The notes under the pieces were generated by a model. It was not told the origin of the DNA, did not search any database, and worked only from the letters and a program-made list of their open reading frames with translations. The translations under genes and the position numbers were made by a program. Below, piece after piece: positions 23,646 through 31,284 of a DNA stretch of 36,860 nt (within the stretch, counting starts at the first letter, position 1; every line of letters begins with the position of its first letter). The stretch lies in NCBI GenBank assembly GCA_902762305.1, contig CACWNW010000036.1:1-36860 (forward strand), in the 5' to 3' direction. This DNA comes from Fibrobacter succinogenes. GTDB taxonomy: Bacteria; Fibrobacterota; Fibrobacteria; Fibrobacterales; Fibrobacteraceae.

Positions 23646-23951
23646 ATGAAATACACAACAGAGAATGCACTGAACGAAATAAAAAGGCGCGCAAGGCGAA
23701 TCAAACGGGAGCACAACAGAAAGGTAACCCGACTTTTGGCATCATCCGCCTGCCTGTCGCTAATAGCCCTCTTTGCCATGATAGGCATATTTTCGGGCTC
23801 TGAGCTACCCGAAACGCAAACCATGTACGGATCAATAATACTGCAAGCAAAGACAGGAGGGTACGTGTTGATTGCAGTTTTGGGCTTTTTTCTGGGAGTT
23901 TTGGCAACGCTTTTAATCAATCATTCAAAAAAGAAGAAATGCAAATTCTAG
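23646..23951 (+). CDS. Small membrane protein with basic N-terminus
   Basis: 101 aa from ATG 23646 (GAAGGAAAA about nine bases upstream); an ATG at 23592 is in frame but without a good site. The N-terminal 28 residues are strongly basic (NEIKRRARRIKREHNRK). Two membrane helices follow (LLASSACLSLIALFAMIGIF and GGYVLIAVLGFFLGVLATLL) joined by a loop with PETQTMYGS. It ends KKKKCKF. Function unknown. A stretch TTGACAATATG overlaps the start. Position next to the cystatin-like genes suggests membership of the same accessory system. Confidence 0.62.
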   Translation: MKYTTENALNEIKRRARRIKREHNRKVTRLLASSACLSLIALFAMIGIFSGSELPETQTMYGSIILQAKTGGYVLIAVLGFFLGVLATLLINHSKKKKCKF

Positions 23952-23985
23952 CAATTGCAGAATTACATCAAAACCGCAATAAAGG

Positions 23986-24016
23986 CCTGGAGCGAACAAT
24001 TCGCTTCAGGTTTTTT
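23986..24016 (+). terminator. Terminator after the small membrane protein gene
   Basis: CCTGGAGCGAA-CAA-TTCGCTTCAGG then TTTTTT. 11-bp stem with one G-T pair. Confidence 0.85.
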
Positions 24017-24078
24017 GCATGCAGCGCATTCCAAAAAAAGTTTAACTATCTTTTTTGATAAACTCTCGAGATCCCCCC

Positions 24079-25419
24079 ATGACGGCAACGCAGCCCCAAG
24101 CTCATTCCTCCCCCATGCGGCCACTTACGGCCGTGTGCGTCGCGGTATTCGCGATGGCGCTTGCCGCCGTGTTCGCCGGGTGCAGCAACAGCGGGTGCGC
24201 GTGGGACTACAACTGCAGCGAGGCCGAATACCTGCCCATCGACGACAGCGAATACCCCTATGCGGGCCTCCCGAGAATCGTCATCGAGACCGAAGGCCTG
24301 CGCGAAGTCAGGAACCGCGAGACCGAAGTCCCCGCGAGGCTGCAAATCTGGGGCGAAACCGAGCCCGAAAGCGACGTGATGGAGCTGACCATCCGGGGGC
24401 GCGGGAACACCTCCTGGCAGATGATGCCCAAGAAAAGCTACAAGATCGAATTCCTGCAAAAACAGGCCCTGCTCGGGATGCCCGAAGACAAAGACTGGGC
24501 GCTCGTGAGCAACTACGCCGACAAGACGCTCATGAAGAACGCGCTGGCGCACCGGCTGGCATCCCGGCTGCACGTGCGGTATTCCCCGCGGAACAGGTTC
24601 GTCGAGCTCTACCTGAACCGCGAATACCTCGGCGTCTACCTGCTTATCGAAACAGTCAAGGTCGCGGAGCAGCGCGTCAACATCCCCAAGAAAAGCGACT
24701 CGTACCTTGTAGAAGCGACGCAGAACCCGCAGTCCTGGGACAAGGTTGTATATTCCGACGTGTTCCACCCCGACTCCCTCGACATGTCGTTCGCCGTGCA
24801 CCACCCCAAGGACGCCTCCGACGAGGCGCTGGACACGCTCCAGCAGCACATCAAGAAGTTCGAGAAATTCATCAAGGCGATGAAGACGTACGAACCGAAC
24901 GACCTCGGCAAATGGCTGGACATCAACGAGTGCACAAGGCACTACTGGGTGCAGGAATTCACCAAGAACCCCGATGCGAAGGGCTATTCGAGCCTGTACT
25001 TCACGTGGGTCAAGGGCGGGCCCATCCGCATGGGGCCCGAATGGGACTTCGACCTCGCCTTCGGAGGCCACAACAACGACACCACGAACCAGTCCGACAA
25101 TATGTACATCAAGATCGGCTACTGGCATTCATACATTTTCAGGGATTTCGACGCGGCAAAATCCCGCGTGTATTACTGGCGCGAGAACAAGAAAAGGTTC
25201 TCGAACACGCTCGATGCCGTCGATTCGCTGTACAGCCTGCTGCAGGGCGCCGCGGAAAACAACTTCAAAAAGTGGAAAATACTCCAGAGCACCGAATACG
25301 AATACCACCGGCACGCCTACGGCTCATACGCAGACGCCGTCGAAGATCTGAAGGCATGGATCAAGGAACGCTACGACTGGATAGACGAAGAAATGTCCGT
25401 ATCCAAGAGGGCGTACTGA
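24079..25419 (+). CDS. CotH-kinase-family lipoprotein
   Basis: 446 aa from ATG 24079; ATG 24115 is equally possible and gives a classic 22-residue lipoprotein signal (MRPLTAVCVAVFAMALAAVF, then AGC). No clear ribosome site marks either. The CotH domain spans most of the protein: MELTIRGRGNTSWQMMPKKS, KDWALVSNYADKTLMKNALA, RFVELYLNREYLGVYLLIE, and the metal-binding GPEWDFDLAFGG near residue 320. The C-terminal segment (YGSYADAVEDLKAWIKERYDW) is typical of the family end. Related in domain but not closely in sequence to the protein at 3691. The last 105 bases and some 3' flank exist again at 26688-26810. Target of the presumed kinase is unknown. Confidence 0.87.
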   Translation: MTATQPQAHSSPMRPLTAVCVAVFAMALAAVFAGCSNSGCAWDYNCSEAEYLPIDDSEYPYAGLPRIVIETEGLREVRNRETEVPARLQIWGETEPESDVMELTIRGRGNTSWQMMPKKSYKIEFLQKQALLGMPEDKDWALVSNYADKTLMKNALAHRLASRLHVRYSPRNRFVELYLNREYLGVYLLIETVKVAEQRVNIPKKSDSYLVEATQNPQSWDKVVYSDVFHPDSLDMSFAVHHPKDASDEALDTLQQHIKKFEKFIKAMKTYEPNDLGKWLDINECTRHYWVQEFTKNPDAKGYSSLYFTWVKGGPIRMGPEWDFDLAFGGHNNDTTNQSDNMYIKIGYWHSYIFRDFDAAKSRVYYWRENKKRFSNTLDAVDSLYSLLQGAAENNFKKWKILQSTEYEYHRHAYGSYADAVEDLKAWIKERYDWIDEEMSVSKRAY

Positions 25420-25435
25420 GAAACGGATAAGGCCT
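25313..25435 (+). repeat. Direct repeat, copy 1 (3' end of the CotH gene)
   Basis: 123 bases covering the last 35 or so codons of the CotH gene and 16 bases after the stop. They match 26688-26810 with about three mismatches, offset by 1375 bases. This is the parental copy because it lies in frame in an intact gene. Confidence 0.9.
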
Positions 25436-25508
25436 CGCAGTTCATTATTTTTTGAATAAATTTATATTTCTTTGTCCGTAATTCCCTTGTTCGAAGTACA
25501 AAAAATAT

Positions 25509-25514
25509 TATATT
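25509..25514 (+). promoter_or_regulatory. TATATT -10 box of the secreted-protein gene
   Basis: TATATT 33 bases upstream of ATG 25547, in the same form as the boxes before aspS and pfp. Confidence 0.45.
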
Positions 25515-25546
25515 GCGGTCACAGAACTTTTTTAGGAGAAAATCTC

Positions 25547-26581
25547 ATGAACAAGATTTTTGTTTTAATCCTTATCGCCACCTCGATGTGCTTCGCTACA
25601 AGAATCGGAGTCTTGAAAGGCAAATCGGCCTGTGCAGAACAGATTACCATCCATCTTGATACCGAAGACAAGAACGGCAGCACCGGGATAGTCCAGCCCC
25701 AGCTCGAACCGGGCGTATTTATCCTAACCTCCAATTTGGTCGCGAACGGAATCGAATCGACAAGGTCCGACATCACATTCAAGTATTGCGTCTTGAACGT
25801 CGCCGACAAGGAACTCACCACGGGTTCGCGCCGCGTTCCCTACGATTATGCAGTCCTGATGCTGGATAGCAAATGCCCCGCAGGGACATACAAGTTCAAG
25901 CGACATCACGACACAGAGGACAAAGGAAACAGCAACTACTACAGAGGGAACATTTATCCGAACGTCGTGAACGACAATGCCGACTTGTATTACTGCTTCG
26001 TGCCCGCAAGCAGCGGTGCCACGGCATCATTCCCGTTTGAAGGCTACGGCATTTTCGCCAACACTTACAAGACCGCCCGTCGTTACGCGGGCAACACCAT
26101 TTCCGTATACCAGACCGAGCTTACAGAATTCTACATAGACGACGAAGACAGCGGCAACAGCAACGGCTGGGACTATTACGGATATTCCAACGTTTCGGGA
26201 ATTTCGCAAATCATAAGCGGCGGCAAGAATACGACCATGCACGTCTCTTACTGGGGATTCGTCTACGTCGACGGGATTATAATGACCAAGGCCAGCAGTG
26301 CGGAAAATCCCGCCGCGCCGGCTAGCGCGGAACAGCTGGCGGCCCCGACGCTCAAGGGATTTGACCACTCCGCCATCGCAGTCGACCTCAAGTCCGCAGG
26401 CGATGTCAGGATTTCTGTCGCCAACGTCAACGGCGCCGTCGTCGCCAACATCGTAGAAAGCGGCCTCCAGCCGGGTGTACACCAGATCAAGTGGAACTCG
26501 GGCGCCATCCCGAACGGCCGCTACATCGTGACCATCAAGCAGAACGGCATGGTCAACGCTAAGAACGTGATTCTGAAGTAA
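25547..26581 (+). CDS. Secreted protein with C-terminal sorting/FlgD-like Ig domain
   Basis: 344 aa. Start chosen at ATG 25547 behind TTAGGAGAAAATCTC. A signal peptide (MNKIFVLILIATSMCFAT) is followed by a strand-rich domain of unknown type (GVFILTSNLVANGIE, CVLNVADKELTTGSRR, WDYYGYSNVSGISQIISGG). An Ala/Pro linker (ENPAAPASAEQLAAP) leads to about 75 C-terminal residues, DVRISVANVNGAVVANI to NGRYIVTIKQNGMVNAKNVIL, which fit the beta-sandwich found at the ends of type IX-secreted and FlgD-like proteins. Fibrobacter uses such tails, so export to the surface by type IX secretion is a fair inference. No catalytic motif is visible. Confidence 0.75.
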   Translation: MNKIFVLILIATSMCFATRIGVLKGKSACAEQITIHLDTEDKNGSTGIVQPQLEPGVFILTSNLVANGIESTRSDITFKYCVLNVADKELTTGSRRVPYDYAVLMLDSKCPAGTYKFKRHHDTEDKGNSNYYRGNIYPNVVNDNADLYYCFVPASSGATASFPFEGYGIFANTYKTARRYAGNTISVYQTELTEFYIDDEDSGNSNGWDYYGYSNVSGISQIISGGKNTTMHVSYWGFVYVDGIIMTKASSAENPAAPASAEQLAAPTLKGFDHSAIAVDLKSAGDVRISVANVNGAVVANIVESGLQPGVHQIKWNSGAIPNGRYIVTIKQNGMVNAKNVILK

Positions 26582-26599
26582 TTACAAGCGACAAATGCG

Positions 26600-26946
26600 C
26601 TACACCGGGGCTGCTTCGAGCATCTGCTTCATGAGCGTCTGGTAGCCGATGCCCGCGGCGGCGGCACGCTTCTTGTAGCGCTCGATTACGCCTACGGCTC
26701 ATACGCAGACGCCGTCGAAGATCTGAAGGCATGGATCAAGGAACGCTACGACTGGATAGACGAAGAAATGTCCGTATCCAAGAGAGCGTACTGAAAAACA
26801 GATAAGGCCTAGCGGTCCATTTTCAGGAAGGAGATCGGGCTGAAATCCTCCGTGACGGTTTTCACCTTCGGACGCTCGAGAAGAGACTTCCCGACCTTGG
26901 GGACCTTCGTTGTCGTCGTGCGCTTAGTAGTCTTTTTCTCAGCCAT
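26600..26946 (-). pseudogene. Antitoxin-like (ribbon-helix-helix type) gene split by the CotH fragment
   Basis: The reverse strand opens at ATG 26946, three bases after the upstream gene ends, and reads MAEKKTTKRTTTTKVPKVGK through DFSPISFLKMDR, then stops at 26809 where the duplicated CotH tail begins. After the 125-base insert the same strand continues as IERYKKRAAAAGIGYQTLMK and QMLEAAPV to a stop at 26600. The second part matches the C-terminal helix region of BrnA/CopG-type antitoxins (Arg-Ala-Ala-x-Gly-x-x-Tyr-Gln-Thr-Leu). Together they make one protein of about 75-80 aa broken by the insertion. The first 45 codons may still be translated. No toxin gene is adjacent. Confidence 0.6.
26688..26810 (+). 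repeat. Direct repeat, copy 2 (CotH 3' end inserted in antitoxin-like gene)
   Basis: About 97 percent identical to 25313-25435. It encodes the same C-terminal peptide (SYADAVEDLKAWIKERYDW), has the CotH stop codon, and is in forward orientation, antisense to the gene it interrupts. Confidence 0.9.
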
Positions 26947-26948
26947 AC

Positions 26949-27695
26949 TTACTTACCCTTCCTGCTCTTCTTCGCCGGCCTTTTTCCGGCATCTTCGGTT
27001 TTCGCGCTGTGCTTCACTTCGCATTGGATAGGCTCGACCTGCCTGACCCAGACGCTGTCTTCCAGGCTCACCTTCACGGGCGATTCCGAGAGCACCTTCA
27101 CCAGGGAATCGGCCTGCACCTTGATAGGCGTTTCGGACTGGATTCTCACCACGTCGGCCGGCTTGTCGTCAAGGCCCATCCGAATGAGGAACGTGAGCGA
27201 CAGCGAAACCATCGTAATCATTATAAATATAATTAGATGCCTGTAGCAAAAGACCTTCTGGTCGTTGCACTTGATGTTTTTCGAGGTCGCTTCGAGCTGC
27301 TGCTCGTAAAGCACGTCTTCAATCTCGGCATTGAGGACCTCGTCGGTGGGTTCAATGTCTTGTTCCTTAAGCTGGTTAGCAAACTTTTCCATGTAGTCAT
27401 GCAGTACGGCCGGGTCCGAAACGTATTCGTACTTGTAGCCGGTCTGGTGCCTGTACACGAAAATGAAGCAGATGACCACGCCGGCAATGGACACGAGCAG
27501 GAACAAATAGAACAGGAAGCTCAAGAAGAAATTTGAGTTGTCGGGAATGTGGCTGAAGAAATACCCCAAACAGCCGACCAGCACTGAAATGAAGGCTATC
27601 GGGACAGAAATCATGCTGTTCAGCTCGTTCTTGCGCTGAAGTTCTCGTTCGTACCGTTCTTTTGTTTCTTGATGAAGAATGTTCTTTTGTTCCAT
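26949..27695 (-). CDS. Membrane protein of unknown function with coiled N-terminus
   Basis: 248 aa from ATG 27695; an ATG 29 codons upstream (27782) runs through promoter-like AT-rich sequence and is less likely. The order is: charged helix (HQETKERYERELQRKNELN), two close membrane segments (MISVPIAFISVLVGCLGYFF and FFLSFLFYLFLLVSIAGVVICFIFV), a cytosolic region rich in Glu and Asp (LKEQDIEPTDEVLNAEIEDV), a third membrane segment (LIIFIMITMVSLSLTFLI), and a C-terminal tail with repeated short strands (ETPIKVQADSLVKVLSESPV) ending in Lys/Arg. TATATT lies about 12 bases before the ATG. It is followed directly by the broken antitoxin-like gene. Position in a defence island is suggestive only. 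Confidence 0.6.
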   Translation of the reverse strand: MEQKNILHQETKERYERELQRKNELNSMISVPIAFISVLVGCLGYFFSHIPDNSNFFLSFLFYLFLLVSIAGVVICFIFVYRHQTGYKYEYVSDPAVLHDYMEKFANQLKEQDIEPTDEVLNAEIEDVLYEQQLEATSKNIKCNDQKVFCYRHLIIFIMITMVSLSLTFLIRMGLDDKPADVVRIQSETPIKVQADSLVKVLSESPVKVSLEDSVWVRQVEPIQCEVKHSAKTEDAGKRPAKKSRKGK

Positions 27696-27774
27696 ATCAT
27701 TTATAAATATATCGCCTTTCTGCGGAAATGGAACCACCATAAAAAAACATTTACGAACAAGCGCCCTAAAATTT

Positions 27775-27824
27775 CCCCTCAAAAAAAATGCTTTTTTTAT
27801 TTACAAAACCGAAAAATCGGCTTA
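27775..27824 (+). repeat. 50-bp direct repeat flanking the PARIS-like pair, copy 1
   Basis: Begins CCCCTCAAAAAAAATGC, then a T-run, then ATTTACAAAACCGAAAAATC and GGCTTA. It matches 29925-29975 with one substitution and one T indel. It ends 3 bases before the stop of the DUF4435 gene. Confidence 0.92.
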
Positions 27825-27827
27825 TTA

Positions 27828-28850
27828 TCACGTCCAAATTTCACCTACATCCCTAGAAATCATGTCGTAGATTTCTAGCTGGTGCTTATACCGGTAGTTC
27901 CGGCAAATAGAGGCAGCTACAGACTTTTTTTGTCTGGCACTGTATTGCTTCAGCCTTTCAGTCCTTTGTTGTTCACTTAAAGTTTTAAGCCGTGCAAAAT
28001 GCTTTTGCTTGAAAAATTCCACACCAGATGTAATAACCGTATTAACCAAGCTGGTCATAAAGTCATGGCCACGGATATAAAGATAAGCATCTTCAGGTGC
28101 AACTCCCTTTTCATCACGGAGCTTTGTTTCAAACAAATTCTTTGCATTTATTTCGGAGCAATACCTTGCTTCAATATCACGCACCCTGTTGTCTACTTCA
28201 GCCTTGATTTGCAGCAGCAAAGACTCGAACTCATGCCACAACGATACAGCGTCAATTGTGGACATATCAACATTAATCTTTGTCTTAGGCAAAACAGAAC
28301 CCCAATCCCTGGGCGTAAAATCATGGATTCCTTTGCCACACAAATAGGCAGACCAGACAAGCAGTGGATAGACAATACAGGAGAATTGTTTTAAAAAGCC
28401 ACAGAAATCAAAGGTTACATCTTCTTCCGTTAGATTGCTGCAAAAATCTTTTAACGACCCCGAGAAGCACAGCAAGTTTTCAATTGAATAAGCGTATGTC
28501 TGAACCAGGTACTTATTTGTTGTCAGCAATTCACCATATTGGGTCGAGTCCGAAAGCAACCAGTCGTAATCGCTATCTACGCACCCAATGTACCACTCGT
28601 TAAAATCCGGCGAAAGTTTCATAATATGCGACTTGCCATTGCCGTTCTTTTCGCTATTATCGCCATCCGATCGTGTAAAATAGGGATTGAAATGAAAATC
28701 CTTATTTGGGCATAAGTCGCTCAGCAAATCTTTCCAAAAAGAGGCGTCAATGTTGTCTTCGACCTCAACCGTCACACGATTGGGGTTGCCCGTCAAAACG
28801 GCTGCATTTTTCGAGTAACTCGGATTATATCCAGAAGTCAGCGTCGACAT
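27828..28850 (-). CDS. DUF4435 (Toprim-like) protein, AriB-like part of a PARIS-type defence pair
   Basis: 340 aa. VTVEVEDNIDASFWKDLL holds the first acidic residue of the Toprim-like core. YIGCVDSDYDWLL gives the Asp-x-Asp-x-Asp motif, and YAYSIENLLC is the SIEN signature of DUF4435. The rest is helical, with a basic C-terminus (RQKKSVAASICRNYRYKHQ). In PARIS systems the DUF4435 protein AriB is an effector nuclease released by the partner ATPase when a phage inhibitor of restriction is sensed. The gene starts 4 bases after the ATPase gene ends, as expected for such a pair. It is strongly AT-rich relative to core genes. Confidence 0.75.
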   Translation of the reverse strand: MSTLTSGYNPSYSKNAAVLTGNPNRVTVEVEDNIDASFWKDLLSDLCPNKDFHFNPYFTRSDGDNSEKNGNGKSHIMKLSPDFNEWYIGCVDSDYDWLLSDSTQYGELLTTNKYLVQTYAYSIENLLCFSGSLKDFCSNLTEEDVTFDFCGFLKQFSCIVYPLLVWSAYLCGKGIHDFTPRDWGSVLPKTKINVDMSTIDAVSLWHEFESLLLQIKAEVDNRVRDIEARYCSEINAKNLFETKLRDEKGVAPEDAYLYIRGHDFMTSLVNTVITSGVEFFKQKHFARLKTLSEQQRTERLKQYSARQKKSVAASICRNYRYKHQLEIYDMISRDVGEIWT

Positions 28851-28854
28851 TATT

Positions 28855-29775
28855 TCACTTGCGAATCAGTTGTTCAACTTCTTTCACGCAATCATGCCAA
28901 CCAGTAATCACACTCGGGGCATGAGTAGAAAGAATAATCTGCATATTGGGGTTGAGCTTATGCAGTTCCGTAACCAGAATTTCTTTCCAGTCGATATGCA
29001 TGCTCAAGTCCGGCTCATCCATAAAGAAAATGCAGGGGGAATTTTCTGTATTACTCACCATCAACAAAATGAGCAATATCTGTTTTTCTCCCATTGAAAG
29101 GCCTTCAACACCAATAATCTCGCCTTTCTTCTTGAATGAAAAATCACTTTCAAAAGGCTTGTCATAATCCACGAAGAATTTTTCCAACGATTTGAATATT
29201 TTTAAATAGAGCTTAGTATAATATACTAGAGTTTCAATCGGATTCCCCACCCCTTTTTCTCGCTGACTTACAATCTTTTCTGCAATCTTCGAAATAAAGC
29301 CATTTCGTATATTTATCTGGTCTTTTATCATCAAGTCAAGCAAAACGGAATCATCGATTTTATTGACAGAAAAAAGTTTTTCATATTGATGAACTTGGTA
29401 CAACCGTTGTTCAAACGTATTCAGATAAAAAACTTGTATCTCATTTTTCCAATCTTCAGCGGTGATTTTTTCTTTTTTTTCATCAAAAAAAGAAAATGCA
29501 TCATCACGGACAGTGTCTTCTGAGTTTTTTTTATTCCACACCAAAGACCATCCGTTATCGAATGTCAAGCAAACATTATCAAACAGTTTGGAAAAGAAAT
29601 CATCTTGCTTGTTATTTATTATGGTATTCGACAGAAGGCTATAACAGATCCTCAAGATAGAAGTTTTACCACTACCATTCTTTCCGCCAAGTATGTTGAC
29701 CTGCGGGTCGAGATCCCACACGAAATTGCCCTTGCCAAAGAAATTTGCAATCTCTATTTTCGTTATTATAGCCAT
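28855..29775 (-). CDS. AAA/ABC-type ATPase, AriA-like part of a PARIS-type defence pair
   Basis: 306 aa of the SMC/ABC-like AAA15-AAA21 group. Walker A GGKNGSGKT (30-38), ABC signature-like LSMGEKQILLILLM, Walker B CIFFMDEPDLSMH and the switch ILSTHAPSVI are present, with a short helical insert between. It is shorter than the characterised AriA proteins (around 500 aa), so a related two-gene system instead of strict PARIS is possible; AAA plus DUF4435 pairs come in several forms. Translation starts at ATG 29775 after GTAGGAACTTATT. Both genes of the pair lie between 50-bp direct repeats, which suggests acquisition or loss as a unit. Confidence 0.78.
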   Translation of the reverse strand: MAIITKIEIANFFGKGNFVWDLDPQVNILGGKNGSGKTSILRICYSLLSNTIINNKQDDFFSKLFDNVCLTFDNGWSLVWNKKNSEDTVRDDAFSFFDEKKEKITAEDWKNEIQVFYLNTFEQRLYQVHQYEKLFSVNKIDDSVLLDLMIKDQINIRNGFISKIAEKIVSQREKGVGNPIETLVYYTKLYLKIFKSLEKFFVDYDKPFESDFSFKKKGEIIGVEGLSMGEKQILLILLMVSNTENSPCIFFMDEPDLSMHIDWKEILVTELHKLNPNMQIILSTHAPSVITGWHDCVKEVEQLIRK

Positions 29776-29924
29776 AATAAGTTCCTACACTATAAATCTA
29801 ATAAATTTACAGCACAAGGAACAGCGAAGGGCCTTTTTCGCCCACAAAACACGATTTTGCACCATTTTGTAGAAAAAACTCATGATTTATGGAAGAAAAA
29901 CGAAAACGAGCCCGTTTTTTCCAT

Positions 29925-29975
29925 CCCCTCAAAAAAAATGCTTTTTTTTATTTACAAAACCGAAAAATCAGCTTA
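29925..29975 (+). repeat. 50-bp direct repeat flanking the PARIS-like pair, copy 2
   Basis: Same sequence as 27775-27824 with one extra T and one G to A change. It lies 25 bases upstream of the AbiC-like gene, so the repeat may include promoter material of whatever gene followed the site before the pair was inserted. Confidence 0.92.
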
Positions 29976-29999
29976 AAGTGCGGCATTCTATTCTATCTT

Positions 30000-31214
30000 A
30001 TGCGCCAAATGAAAAAAACTGGCGATAAAGACTCCTTTTTCAACAAAATTATGCAACCGCGCGTCTTGTTCTTCGTCGCGGGATTCTTCATCGCATTATC
30101 TTTTTTGGCCCCGGCTCTTTTCACGAGGCCATGGGGCTTGTTCACGTTCAACGTAAAGACGAGCTATATCGGCGAGACCTTCGGCATCATGAACCCGTTC
30201 ATCGCCATCGCGGCGGCAATCATCACGTACGCCGCCTTCTGGGCCCAGTTCAAGGCAAACCAGGACATGCTCGAGAACAACAGAATCCAGCACGAAACAG
30301 ACCTAGCGAAACAAGAAGAAGAAAACAACCACAACCAGAAACAGCTCGCAATCAACCGCTTCTACGAGATGCTGCAAATCCACCGCGATAACGTCAAGGA
30401 GCTGGAATGGTTCGTCGTCGAGGGCGACGGAAGCATCACCAGGATGAACGGCCGGCAGATATTCGCCTACCACCTGCTCGAATACAACCTCATCTATTCC
30501 ATCCTGGACACGCTTTACCCTACACAAGACCCTGAAAAGGATGATGCAACCAAGGCAAAGAAAGCGTACGAAATTTTCTACAAGGGCGCAAACGACGCGC
30601 AATTGAGCCTCGTAAAAAGGGCCAACATAAACAAAGCCATCGCCAGCTGCGCAAGTCCACAATATTTCATAGGAAAGGTAGCGGGCATTCTAGGCATCAG
30701 CAACGACACCGCGAAAGAGCACGCAAAACTCGTCGATTCCCTGAAAGACATATACGCCAACAAGAACTTCTTTATAGCGCAGCCGCCGTTCAGGGGGCAC
30801 TTCGAGGAACTCAACAATTACTACCGCCACCTGTTCTTGACCGTAAAGACGGTCGTAAAGGTTGAAAAAAAATACCTGGAATACAACGAAAAGCGCGACC
30901 TGTTGCGAATCCTGCGGGCGCAGCTCACCAACACCGAGCAGGTAATGCTGTGCTACAACTGGTTTTCCGGAAACGGCCGCCAATGGGAAGAAAAGGACGG
31001 GAACCATTTCTTCACCCAATACAGGATGGTGCACAACATCACGCCGAACAAGCTACTCCCCTTCCGCACCCCCATGAATAACGATGCTGCAGCCTACAAG
31101 AATTTCATGGCGCACTTCGGAAAAAGTGAATCCATCAAGATGTTCTGCAACAGGCAAGACCCCATGTTCGAATTCGAGGACTGGGACGGATACCCGAAAT
31201 TCAATTACAACTGA
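30000..31214 (+). CDS. Membrane-anchored putative phage abortive-infection protein (putAbiC-like)
   Basis: 404 aa from ATG 30000 (30009 also possible; neither has a visible ribosome site). Two membrane segments lie near the N-terminus (VLFFVAGFFIALSFLAPALF and PFIAIAAAIITYAAFWAQF), then a coiled coil (QDMLENNRIQHETDLAKQEE). The cytosolic part has RFYEMLQIHRDNVKELEW and, towards the end, LLRILRAQLTNTEQVMLCYN with WFSGNG, which fits the C-terminal signature of the putAbiC family seen in defence islands. The remaining residues include HFFTQYRMVHNITPNKLLPF. The biochemical activity of this family is not settled. Neighbours (PARIS-like, Panacea, RloAB) support a role against phage. Confidence 0.68.
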   Translation: MRQMKKTGDKDSFFNKIMQPRVLFFVAGFFIALSFLAPALFTRPWGLFTFNVKTSYIGETFGIMNPFIAIAAAIITYAAFWAQFKANQDMLENNRIQHETDLAKQEEENNHNQKQLAINRFYEMLQIHRDNVKELEWFVVEGDGSITRMNGRQIFAYHLLEYNLIYSILDTLYPTQDPEKDDATKAKKAYEIFYKGANDAQLSLVKRANINKAIASCASPQYFIGKVAGILGISNDTAKEHAKLVDSLKDIYANKNFFIAQPPFRGHFEELNNYYRHLFLTVKTVVKVEKKYLEYNEKRDLLRILRAQLTNTEQVMLCYNWFSGNGRQWEEKDGNHFFTQYRMVHNITPNKLLPFRTPMNNDAAAYKNFMAHFGKSESIKMFCNRQDPMFEFEDWDGYPKFNYN

Positions 31215-31284
31215 CTAGCGGATTCGCGAAACGAGACGGCCCGACGCGGTAACGTATATTTTCTTTCGCAAATTCCACTAAGGG

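Noticed and set aside
23955-25430. 491-codon Arg/Ala-rich forward frame
   Set aside because: Out-of-frame reading of the CotH lipoprotein gene, which carries real motifs in its own frame.
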